A stretch of DNA of 64,000 nucleotides from Dastarcus helophoroides (lineage: Eukaryota > Arthropoda > Insecta > Coleoptera > Bothrideridae): NCBI GenBank assembly GCA_028583605.1, contig CM053326.1, positions 11,292,587-11,356,586 on the forward strand. Direction: 5' to 3'. Both the position numbers and the translations under genes were made by a program. Shown here piece by piece: positions 54,110 through 64,000 of the stretch. How positions within the stretch are numbered: position 1 is the first letter of the stretch; every line of letters begins with the position of its first letter. The notes under the pieces are model-generated. The model had not been told where the DNA came from and did not search any database. It saw only the letters and a list, made by a program, of their open reading frames with translations.

Positions 54110-54990
54110 ATGGCAAGCAAAATCTATTCTGGAAAATCTGAGATTTATGATAAAAATAACGGCTTAGCAGCAAAAGTATGTGAGGATCTTTCACAGGGGC
54201 TTCTAAATGAAGGTAGAACATTGTACGTAGACAATTTCTATACCAGCTACCCGCTAGCATTGGACTTTCTTCGTCAAAAGACGCATGTTGTGGGCACTGT
54301 AAGAGCAAGTTTATGCCAAAGGAAGTTATGAACGCAAATTTGAAGAAAGGAGAAATGATAGCGAGAGAAGATAAGAATGATATTGTAGTACTTAACTGGC
54401 TAGATACCCGATATGTTAGAGTACTGACAACAAAACATGCTCCTGAAATGTGGATGTAAACGCAAATTCTGCTAGCACAAGTCGACAAAAAAATAAACAA
54501 AAACCACTCCCAATTTGTGAATATAACAAAGGTAAAGCAGGGATAGATATTTCTGATCAAATGGGTTCCTATGCAACTACTCTAAGAAAAGGAATAAAAT
54601 GGTACCGGAAGTTAGCAATAGAATATGTTCTTGGAATTTCAGTAGTAAATGCTTATATAATATATAAAATCAATAATAAAAGCAACATAGGAATTAGACA
54701 ATTTCGGGAAAATTTGGTCACTGAAATGCTTAGCTTAAGCTCGGACAAAACTAAAAACCCAAAAATTTCAACTCATACGCTAAAAATAATGCATACTGCT
54801 GAAAAAAAAAAAAAAAAAATAAGAAGAATGTGCACTGGATGTTACGCTCAAATAAAAGAAGAAGAAGGTTGAGATGCAGCAAGAAAAAAAGGAAAAAAAG
54901 TTTCAACGTACTGCTCAGACTGCGAACAACAGCCCTTTTTTTGCATAGAATGTTTTGGACAGCATAATAAATGAATATAATTAATTATAT
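54110..54990 (+). pseudogene. piggyBac-type transposase, C-terminal half, frameshifted
   Basis: It contains KNNGLAAKVCEDLSQGLL, the catalytic-Asp block TLYVDNFYTSYPLALDFL, VVGTVRA, then after a shift near 54315 VMNANLKKGEMIAREDKN and VVLNWLDTRYVRVLTTKH. After another near 54455 come CEYNKGKAGIDISDQMGSY (third Asp), KWYRKLAIEYVLGISVVNAY and IGIRQFRENLVTEML. A C-terminal Cys-rich zinc domain follows (CTGCYAQ, CSDCEQ, CIECFGQH), split by a TGA at about 54870. The first catalytic Asp region is missing. The family excises precisely at TTAA; this copy is dead. Confidence 0.88.
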
Positions 54991-55276
54991 CAAAATAAAA
55001 ATTATTAAAATGTATTTTTTCAACTGAAACAATATACCATTATATAACTATGTTTATTTCATTTTATTGTTTGTAGTAAGCCAAGAAATTTTCAGATTTT
55101 GTTCCTGATAGGCCAAGCTTTCGAAACATAATGCAAATGTATCGTTTGCGTCGGACATCTGTGATTGACGTGGCCTTCTACCAAATCGCATACGTCAGAC
55201 ATATATGTCTGACATGGCTCATGTAGAACTTCTTAGCATCAGACACATATGACTGACATGACGATTAACGTGTTAA
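54110..55276 (+). mobile_element. piggyBac-type element, 5' end eroded
   Basis: A transposase remnant is followed by a terminus ending CGATTAACGTG at 55272 and the TTAA target (55273-55276). A perfect 20-bp palindrome GTCAGACATATATGTCTGAC at 55194-55213, with related catcagacacatatgactgacatg downstream, marks subterminal repeats. No left terminus was found; 53716-54109 is unassigned. Confidence 0.8.
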
Positions 55277-57077
55277 TATCAAAATTTCAAAAAAAAAAGT
55301 CGAAATTTGGAGTTTAGAGTCGAAATTTCTAGAAAAAAGTAGAAATTTCAATTTTTAAATCTAAATTTAACAAAATGTTACCTAGGCGTAGAAAGGACAT
55401 CGATTAAAAAAATGTTATTTTAAAAATTTTGACTTTTATTTCAAGTTTTGATTTTTGTTCTCAAATTTCGACCATTTTCTTAAAATTTCGACTTTTTTTT
55501 GGACATTTCGACTTTTTTCTAAAAATTTGAACTTTTTCGAAATGTTACAAAGGCGCAGAAAGGAAATCGATTTGAAAAAATAATTTTTACAAATTTCGAC
55601 TTTTTTTCTCAAATTTCAATTTTAAACTCGAAATTTCGACTTTTTTCTCGAAATTTCGACTATTTTCTCTAATTTCGACTTTTTTTCTCAAAATTTCGAC
55701 TTTTTTCTCGGAATATTTACTTTTTTCTCAAATTTCTATTTTTTCTCTAAATTTTGACCTAATATCGACATTTCGAAATTTCGACTTTAAACTCACTTTT
55801 AACCTTAATATTGAAATTTCGACTTTTTTCTCGAAATTTCGATTTTTCTCGATAATTTTGATTTTTTCTCAAAATTTCGACTTTTTTCTCGAAATCTCGA
55901 CTTTTTTTCGAAATTTCGACGTTTTTTCCAAATTTCGACTTTTTTTTCGAAATTTTAACCTTAATATCGAAATTTCTACATTTCTTTGGAAATTTTGACT
56001 TTAAATTCAACACTTCGACTTTTTTTCTCAAAATGTCGACCTTTTTCTTAAATTTCGACTTTTTTTTCAAAATTCGACTTTTTTCTGGAAATTATTACGA
56101 CTTTGTTCTAAAAATTTCAGCTTTTTCGAGTTGTTACAAGGACATCGATTAAAAAAATGTTATTTTTAGAAATTCCGACTTTTTTCCCAAACTTTGATTT
56201 TAAGCTCAAAATTTCGACCTTTTTCTCGGAATTTCGTCTTTTTTCGCGAAATTTCGACCTTTTTCGCGAAATTTTGTTTTTTTTCTCAAATTTCAACTTT
56301 TTTCGCGAAATTTTGACCTTAATATCGAAATGTCGACATTTTTCTGGAAATTTCGACTTTATTTCTCAAAATTTCGACTTTTTTCTCGAAATCTCCACTT
56401 TTTATCAAATTTCGATTTTTTCTCGAAATTTCAACGTTTTTCTCAAATTTCACTTTTTTCTCCAAATTTGGACCTTAATCTGAAAAGCTCGACTTTTTTT
56501 CTCGAAATTTGTTTTTTTTTCTCAATTTTTGATATTTCTCTCAAATATGGACTTTTTTCTCGAAATTTTGACCTTGATATCGAATTTCAAACTGTTTATC
56601 GAAATTTCGACTTTAAACTCAAAATCTCGCCTTTTTTCTACAAATTTCGATTTTTTTCTCAAATTTCGACTGTTTTCTTGGAATTTCGAGCTTATAAGGT
56701 CCAAATTTCGACTTTTTCTCAAATTTTGACTTGTTTTCTCGAAATTTTAATCTTAATCACGGAATTTCGATTTAAAACTCGAAATTTCAAATTTTTTCTC
56801 AAATATCAATTTTAATCTCAAAACTTCTAAAAAAAGACCGAAATTTGCTAATTAAAAATAGCAATTATTGATCGCACCTCACTACCAACTGTCAAGATTG
56901 TTGGGAAAGAGAGTGGTGGGACGTAACTGTCATCTGCCTAATTTAACCATAAAGTGTGATTATTATAGAGCGACTTATTCTCGAAATTTCCAGAAAAAAT
57001 TCGAAATTCCGAGATTAAAATCGAAATTTCGATTTAATCTCGGAATTTTAGATAAAAAGTAGAAATTTCAATAAAAG
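55277..57077. repeat. T-rich TCGAAATTT-type filler with a conserved island
   Basis: Between 55430 and 56820 the plus strand is an almost uninterrupted run of units like ttttttctcgaaatttcgac, spaced about 18-35 bp. A non-repetitive island at 56867-56950 (ctaccaactgtcaagattg... aactgtcatctgcctaat) matches those at 9244 and 60960. No gene; the long open frames reflect the absence of stops in the repeat. Confidence 0.75.
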
Positions 57078-60000
57078 CAGTGGCGGCTGGCGTATAGGCA
57101 CTGTGGAATTACAGCACCCCCAAGTTCGCTTACGAGTTTTGTTCTCAAAATTTTCTGAACACTTTTCATTACACAATTGTTTGTAGAAATTTTAAATTTT
57201 CTCTCATTCCTTTTTATAGAAATTTTAGGTTTCTTTCACGAAGTTACGACATTTAAAAACCCATTTTATTTTTAATTTTGATCAAAATCACATTTTCAAA
57301 AACAAATTTTTGTAAAAGTTTTGAAGAAGAAATTAATATTTCGAGCAGGAATCAAAATGTTAAGAAAAAAACTCAAATTTTTTTGAAAATGTCAACATTT
57401 TGAGAAAATAATTACAATTTCAAGAAAAAATTTAAATCCAACTCATCTCGCATTTTACTAATTCTCTAAAAAATAAGTTATTATGGTATCTTCGAATTTT
57501 TACCCCAAATCTCATTTTGTATAAAAATATTGAGTTTTTTCAAATATTTCGAATTTTTTAGGAAATTTTGATTTTTTTTGCAAAGTTTTTATTTTTCCTA
57601 AATATTTTGTAAAAAGAAATTTTCTAGAAATTTCCATTTCTCCTGAAAGTGTTGTTCTAAAAATTTCTTCTAGAACTCCCAACTTTTCCAGATTTTTCTT
57701 TGTGTTTCTCTAATTTGCTTTAAAAATGCTAAGTTTTTTCACGACACTTAGACAATCTAAAGTTCATTTTATTTTGTAGTTTTGACAAAAAATGTTTGGA
57801 AAAATCCTGAAAGCTCTAAAAACATTTTAACATTTTAGGAAAAACAAAAAATTTCGACTTTTTTTTCTTTTAAGTCGAAGATTTAATTGGAAATGTTTAA
57901 AAAAATGTAAAAATAAAATGTTTAAAAAAGTTCAAACTTTAAAAAAAAGTCAAGATTTCAAAAAGAGTAGAAATTTTGAAAAAAACGTGGAAGTTTTGAA
58001 ATGGAGTCGAAATTTCGACTTTTTTGTGCAGATATTTCAATTTTTTTTCAAAGTTCGATTTTTTCTTTAAGAAATTTTGCTTTTTCCCGCTATGCAATTT
58101 ATGTTTTTCTCTAAACATTTTATACAAAGATTTTTTTTGAAATTTAGACTTTTCCGGGAGATTTTGTCTCTAAAATATTTTTTCTTGTAGAAATTTTGAT
58201 TTCTCTCTAATTTGTTTTGGAAATTTAAAAGTTTTCTAACGAAATCTTAATATTTTTAAAGTTCATTTTATTTTGTAATTTAAATGCAAGTTTTTTTTTG
58301 GAAATTTGTTTCAAAACTTTGCTCAATTTTAAAAATAGAAATTTTAGTTATTAATTTTTTTTAATTCGAGTGTTATTTCGAAATTTTTTTCAAAAAAGAA
58401 AAACATTACCACTTTTAAAAAAATAAAGCTAAAATTATCAAAGTTTAAAAAAAAAATCAATTTTTGAAGTTTTTCAATAATTTTGGTAATGTGAATAAAA
58501 GACGAATTTTTGGAAAAATATCGACATTTAAAATAAATTGCAGAGTTTTTAATTAAATTTTCAAAGAAGCTGAATTTTTTGAATATTTGAGAAAACTCAG
58601 AATTATCGAAAAATTCGTAATTATCAAAAAAGTTGAAATTTTGAAACGGTAAAATTTTGAAAAAAGTCGAAATTTTTAATAGTTCAAGTTTAAATAGAAT
58701 ATTTTCTTTTAGGCCGAAGAATTAATTGGAAATGTTTAAAAAAATGTATAAATAAAATGTTTAAAAAAGTTCAAACTTTAAAAAAAAAGTCAAGTTTTCA
58801 AAAAGAGTAGAAATTTTGGTAAAAAAGTTTTGAAATGGAGTCGAAATTTTACGAAATATTAGACAAAAATTTCAATAAAAGGTTTTAAGAAATGTCTGAC
58901 ATAAAAAATCACAATTTTCAAATAAAGGATCGACAGTTTACAAAAAATGTCAAAATTTTGAAAAAAGTGGAAAGAAATAGTCAAGATTTTTGAGTTTGTC
59001 AAAAATTTTAAATTTAAAAAATGATTGTTTTGAAAAATTCAAACATTTAAAAAAGGTTGGAATTTGCAACAAAGTGAGAATTAAAATAAAAGGTTGAACA
59101 TTTTCAAAAAGTACAAATTTAAGAAAAGGTTAAAATTTTTAATAAAGAAAGTCGAAATTTGTTGACAAGGCAAAAATTTTCAAAATCTTTCAAATTTCCA
59201 AAAGAGGTTAAAACTTTGCAAAAGAAGAAATTTTCGAAAGAAAAGGGTCGAAATTTCTAGTCGTTAATAAGAAAAATATCAAAATTTGCAAAATATTTGG
59301 GAATTTTTATTGAATTTACGAAATAATTCGAAATTTTAAAAAAGTTTAAATTTTGAATAGTTGTGAAATTACAATTTTCAAATAAAAGTTTCCAAAAAAT
59401 GTCGGAATTTTGAAAATAGTTGAAATTCAAAAAATAGTAAAAATTTTTAAGTTTTCCTAAAACTTTAAATTTTGGAAAATGACTAAAATTTTAAAAAATT
59501 TAATCATTTGAAAAAGGCCGGAATTTTTAGCAAAGTGGGAATTAAAATAGAGTCAAAAATTTCAAAAAAAAGGGCAGATTTAAGAAAAGGATAAAATTTT
59601 TAATAAAGAAAGTCGAAATTTGTTGACAAGGTATAAATTTTCAAAATCTTTCAAATGTCCAAAAGAACTCAAAATTTTGGAAAAGACATTTTTTAAAAAA
59701 AAAGTCGAAATTTATAGTCGAAATTAAGAAAATATCAAAATTGGCAAAAGATTTGAGAATTTTTATCGAATTTACGAAATAATTCGAAATTTTAAAAAGG
59801 TTTAAATTTTGAGTAGTTGGGAAATTTGCACACTTTTCAATAAACATCAGAATTTTCGAAACCGGAATATTGAAAACGATAAAAATTATCAGATTGATCG
59901 AGATTTTCAAAAGATTTTCAAATTCTGAGAAGTTAAAATTTTGGAAAAAATTTAAATTTTTGAGGGTTAAAATTTTGAATCAAAGTGGAACATTTTTTTA

Positions 60001-60583
60001 AAAAGTTGAAATTGTAGGTCAAAAAAAATTAAATTTTGACAAAATGTCAAACATTTTATAAAATTTCAAAATTTTCAAAAAACTCGAAATTTTGTAAGAA
60101 TTTCGAAAAGTAGCCGTAATTTTTAACAAAAAAATCAAAAAATAATCGAAACTTTGCAAAAAAGGTCGAAATTTTGAAAAATAGTTGACATTTAAATAAA
60201 AACCAGTCCAAATTATTAAGAATCGAAATTTTCAATAAAAAAATTATAATTTTCCAAAAAAAATTATGAACAAGGATGAAATTTAGCAAAAACATGAAAA
60301 TTGAAAAAATCAAAAGTCCAGATCTGAAAAAATTTACATTTTCAGAAAAAGTAAGAATTTTCAAATGGTAAAAATTAAATTTTGCAATAAAGTCGAAATT
60401 TTGAAAGAAATCCAACCTTTCAAAAAACGCGACATTATCAAAAGTTTCCATTGTCAGGAAAACTAAAGTTTTCAAAAAGTAACGATTTAAAAATGTCGAA
60501 ATTTACAGTCGAAATCTTAAAAATTTTAAACCGTTAAATATTGTCGCAGCACCCCCATTACTTTTGGTTACGGACCGCCAGAG
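57078..60583. mobile_element. Probable non-autonomous hAT-type element with CAGTGGCGG end
   Basis: The left end is CAGTGGCGGCTGGCGTATAG (57078); the right end is degenerate, ggaccgccagag (to 60583). Both ends carry cagcaccccc just inside, in the same direction. The left half is T-rich and the right half A-rich filler. No target duplication is visible. A segment at 57900-58020 is repeated at 58730-58850, and one at 59080-59380 at 59520-59820. Confidence 0.6.
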
Positions 60584-61433
60584 TCGAATTTTCTAGAAAA
60601 GAGTCGAAATTTTCAGTGTAAAGTCGTAATTTCTGGTTTAAAGCCGAAATTTCGATTTTAAACCCGACATTTCGAGATTAAAGTCGAAATTTCAAAAAAA
60701 AAGTCGAAATTTCGAATAAAATCGAAATTTCGAGAAAAAAGTCGAAATCGCTAAAAATATATTTTTTTTAAAATCAATATCCTTTTACGCCTTTGTAAAA
60801 TGTCAAATTTAAAAATATAATTTTTTTAATTAATGCCTTTCTACGCTTTTGTAAAATGTGGACTTTGAACTCCAAATTTCGAATTTTTTCTCGAAAATGT
60901 CACTTTAATCTTGAAATGTTAAGAAAGAAGTCAAATTTTGGGTAATAAAAATTGAATTTATTGATCGTACCTTCCTGCTAAGTGTCAATATTAAATTGTA
61001 AAAGGGTTGGTGCTTAGAATATAGTTTTATATTCTAAGGGTTGGTGGGGCTTAACTGTCATCTGCCTAACTTAACCATAGAGTAAGAAATTTCGACTTAT
61101 CTTGAAATTTCCTAAAAAAAGATAAAGTTTCGAGATAAAAGCCGAAATTTCGACTTTATCTATGAAATTTCCTCAAAAAAAGTCGAAATTTGGAAAATAA
61201 AGTAAAAATTTCCACTTTACCTTCGTAATTTCCAATTTAAACTTCATATTTCTAAATATATTTTTTTAAATGAATGCCCTTTCTACATCTTCGTAAAAAA
61301 CCAAAAATGCATAAATAAAAAACAAAGCAGAAAATAAATATGTACCGGATTTTTCTAATTAGGAATGAATGATTAAAATATAAATATTAGTGTTTAAATT
61401 TCAAGAAAAAATTTTCAAAATTAAACTACGCCA
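60584..61433. repeat. TCGAAATTT-type filler with conserved island
   Basis: Homologous, in the same orientation, to 8930-9590. The island at 60960-61080 carries about 40 extra bases, including the hairpin agaatatagttttatattct. No gene. Confidence 0.65.
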
Positions 61434-61607
61434 ATTCATCATTATCATTCAATTTTTCTTTTACTAGAAATGTTTAAAAATTTCACCAACAAGGCGATTA
61501 ATCGGAAATCGATCTTTCAGCACCCAATTTTATAGGGAATCGATACTTTTGCTCACGATTCGAATCGATCCAAAAATCGATTATTTTAAAAAGGAATCGA
61601 CATCCTT
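61434..61607. repeat. Solo arm of the TAGGGATGTCGATT element
   Basis: Matches 15312-15490 in sequence and orientation (acgccaattcatcatt ... ggaatcgacatcc). Only the right arm is present; no left arm was seen in the window. Confidence 0.75.
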
Positions 61608-62699
61608 ACCCTCGTTTTTTCCGTCCCGTATCCATATCCCTTAATCACCGATCACATTCGCCTTGTATTTATGGAACGTAATCTAGGCGAATAAAGAGCG
61701 TTGTCTATATTAGCCTATCTTTGATTATATTGTTAGAAAAATACTTTGGACGTGGCTCATTGTGATTGTACACATGCCTTGTGTTGTACACGTTATGAGA
61801 GCATGAATATTTTGTGTTCTTGAACTTTCATTTTAAATTTAGCGGACTTATTAGAAAATTGAATGTTAGGTTTTGAAGGCGCCAAAAATTCAAAACAGAG
61901 AAAAGAATAAATAGTCGGTGTATTCCTTTAGTCGAGTTCTTTACTAGTGAAGACACTCAATGTTATGTTAAAGCTACAACTTTTATAATAATTTCCTGCA
62001 GCTGAAAAATCATCGTATTAAAAAGTATAAAAAAAAATCAAAATAAAAAAGTTTAAAATATGGATGTTTCTATGAAAAATACGTGGCAAAGTATGCGGAT
62101 AATTTTCTAAAAATAGCATTTTCACGATTTTCTTTTAATTTCAGATTTAACGGTTTTAGGGATTTTTATTCTATCAAATTTTTTGATGGTTGCACACATG
62201 CGCGTTAACCTACAATTTATAGCAGCCATTTATTTGTTGATTACTTATTACCAAGTGTAAACGTAATATTCAGGTAACTGATGTATTATTCAGGTGCCAG
62301 TTATTAACACAATAAAGGTTTATTTCATTCTACTAAGCCGAAATAACTTCATCTCTTCTTCTCCACTTATAAGGTTAAAAAATCACTGCTATAAGTGTCA
62401 CCTAGTATAGCCTGGGGCCTTGAGCATACATGCTTTGGAGATTAGTGGATGATTTTTAATCTTTCGAAAAACCACAGATATATGGAAATACATTTAACGA
62501 TAGCAAACCCACTACGTGGAATAGTATTTCTGGTATCTATTAATAGTACCTTTTCCTCCATTTTATTCTAAATTAAGTTTTGCAGCACTGTTTCAGGGAA
62601 GATTTTTAAAATATGGTATTGTTCTGTTGCACAATAACATTGCTGATAGATTCCACGTGTATTGCACAGGTTACTTCAGCATTTGTTTTTCTGTTTCAG
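61608..62699. other. Upstream of Gyf coding exon; no coding sequence seen
   Basis: Unique sequence. It probably includes a 5' UTR exon and intron of the Gyf gene, because an acceptor (tttctgtttcag) lies at 62688-62699, immediately before the coding exon. The upstream donor cannot be placed. Confidence 0.45.
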
Positions 62700-62700
62700 T

Positions 62701-62807
62701 ATGACTGACTCCATGAATTTTGGTCCAGATTGGATTCGTAATTTGTCCTCAGAAGGAACAACTGCTAGTTCCGGAGGAGGACTAAGATATCAACTTGCTG
62801 ATTATCG
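62701..62807 (+). CDS. Gyf: GIGYF/Gyf, first coding exon (partial gene)
   Basis: After an acceptor at 62698-62699 and one base comes ATG. The 107-nt exon encodes MTDSMNFGPDWIRNLSSEG, a Ser/Gly stretch and GGLRYQLADYR, then a donor GTGAGT at 62808 in phase 2. This is the conserved N-terminus of GIGYF proteins (FGP-W-R-LSS and KLADYRYGREEML in vertebrates), which bind the cap-binding protein 4EHP and act in translational repression and autophagy through a downstream GYF domain. Only this exon is in the window; intron 1 runs past 64000. Confidence 0.88.
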
Positions 62808-63030
62808 GTGAGTATTGGCAAGCATGGTTAAATTATACATGGGGTGTATGTTTTGAGTAGCTGGATTATTTAAATTTTAAATTGATCATAAGATGCTTTT
62901 TTTTTTGTGTTCGTTGCATCAATGATTGTACATATTTAATATTTTGTTATAGTAAGTAGCAGCTGTGAACAGGGTGAAAGTTTTGGTGCTGAATTCCTTT
63001 GTAAAATGGAGGTTTCTTGACTAGTGTATA

Positions 63031-63460
63031 TGTTACGGCTAAAATGAATACTTGGTTAGTTTTAAAACTAACCAGCTAGTTTGCAAACATACTGAATTAG
63101 TTTCTATTTTAAAAGAATCGGTCATTTCCAACAACCAGCTAGTTTCTAAACTATAAACTGATTATCTGTTATTTTACTGGAAACAGCTGATTCCTTCATA
63201 ATAACAGCTTCTTTAGCTATTTTGAAAGCAAACTGATTAGTTTTAAAATCAATCAAGTATCCATTTTAGTCATAACATAAATAAACCAAAGCAAATAGTT
63301 GGTAGTTTCTAAACTCTCAACTTGGCATCTGCTAGTTTGTTGGAAATCACTGATTCTTTCAAAGCAGCAGCTTTTTCAAAGCAGCAGCTTTTCCAGTACA
63401 AAGTTTGCAAACTAGCTAGTTAGTTTTAAAACTAACTAAGTATTCATTTTAGCCGTAACA
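63031..63460. mobile_element. MITE with long inverted repeats in Gyf intron 1
   Basis: Ends TGTTACGGCTAAAATGAATAC (63031 on) and the inverse (to 63460, agccgtaaca) extend as inverted repeats of about 60 bp through ggttagttttaaaactaacc and gtttgcaaac. TATA lies on both sides, consistent with a TA target. A third, diverged copy of the end sits inside at 63227-63284, so it may be two elements in tandem or one internal duplication. A 16-bp pair, tttcaaagcagcagct, lies near 63357-63388. No coding capacity. Confidence 0.8.
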
Positions 63461-64000
63461 TATATAATTTAGAGATATGTATCCCCTAGTATTTACTATA
63501 TGCTCAGTTTTTTAAAATAGTATCTTTACGTTTATGTATTTGGGAACATTCCGTTTTTACATAATTAAAGTATTAGTATGCGACATTTTTTTCAGAAAAT
63601 ATATATGTTTTAATCATATTTGGATAATTGTAACACTGCTTTATTTTATTTGTAAAAGTATATTTTGGTATCAGCATATTTAACCTTTGCATCTTTCAGA
63701 TATATTTTGCTGTCGATAAGGGTCGTTCTACAGACATTCCAATTTTTTGTGATTGAGTTTTTTCAGGCAGTTATGAATTATTAATTTGGTCACATTATTT
63801 AAAAGGAACAATTATTTGGTTGCCATTTACACAAAAAATACTTAATTAAATTATTTTAATCTAAACAGATTGATCATCGGGCTCGATGTGGTATGAAAAA
63901 TGTTGCAAAATAAATTTGGAAGTATCAGGTTGCTTAAAGTGTTGCAAGAGTGACAACGAAGCAGTTTATTTAAAATAAAATGCTAAATTGAAATGAAAAA
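63461..64000. other. Gyf intron 1 continued; nothing else seen
   Basis: Unique A/T-rich intronic sequence to the window edge, with no repeat end or exon recognised. Confidence 0.5.

Noticed and set aside
54102..54560. A 152-codon minus-strand open frame
   Set aside because: It is the shadow of the plus-strand piggyBac transposase, whose catalytic motifs are unmistakable.
55759..56815. Long open frames on both strands rich in Phe, Ser, Lys and Asn
   Set aside because: They are translations of the TTTTCTCGAAATTTCGAC-type repeat, which lacks stop codons in some frames. There is no domain, no start context and no splice evidence.

Overview
The window looks like a stretch of an A+T-rich insect nuclear genome, probably a beetle. 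The reasons are spliced genes with short GT-AG introns, insect-type orthologues of protein phosphatase 1 beta (flapwing), MOSMO and GIGYF, and a dense mix of copia, solo LTRs, CR1/Jockey-like LINEs, Tc1/mariner, MULE, hAT and piggyBac copies. The order is inferred from overall character only. Four host genes can be supported. They are Mosmo (16657-17160, +), a previously easy-to-miss 47-residue two-exon metallothionein-like gene (29102-29296, -), a complete six-exon PP1-beta/flw gene (39492-47644, +), and the first coding exon of Gyf/GIGYF (62701-62807, +), whose rest lies beyond the window.

Layout. 1-1945: right part of a hAT-like element filled with degenerate TCGAAATTT-type repeats. 2751-7362: a young copia element (minus) with 184-bp LTRs and a CTTAA duplication. 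7363-12110: repeat filler, interrupted at 9715-10471 by a locus carrying two hammerhead ribozymes on opposite strands. 13096-15490: two interlocked inverted-repeat elements with ATCGAT-rich ends. 15853-16147: a solo LTR. 16657-17480: Mosmo with a possible alternative last exon. 19175-24306: a three-level nest, a mariner split by a MULE that is itself split by a hAT MITE. 25665-28105: a large broken palindrome and a 213-bp tandem duplication. 29102-29296: the metallothionein-like gene. 29824-33543: a decayed LINE with an internal 407-bp duplication and a mariner insertion. 34522-38971: a 4.45-kb hAT-type element with an exact 8-bp target duplication. 39492-47644: flw, with a 6.3-kb third intron full of repeats. 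48429-50512: another hAT-type element. About 52900-53700: the 5' part of a LINE. 54100-55276: a piggyBac remnant. 55277-61607: repeat filler and further elements. 62701-64000: Gyf exon 1 and intron 1 with a MITE.

The dominant unexplained feature is the filler. Close to half of the window is made of short degenerate units around TCGAAATTT/AAATTTCGA. The filler sits inside elements with at least three unrelated terminal sequences, two of which have a clear or near target-site duplication, and often has a T-rich left half and an A-rich right half. This resembles Foldback-type architecture. The strongest candidate for an undescribed functional system is the pair of intact-looking hammerhead ribozymes in the 757-bp interlocked inverted-repeat locus at 9715-10471. 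All statements come from reading the sequence; no alignment, folding or database search was run.
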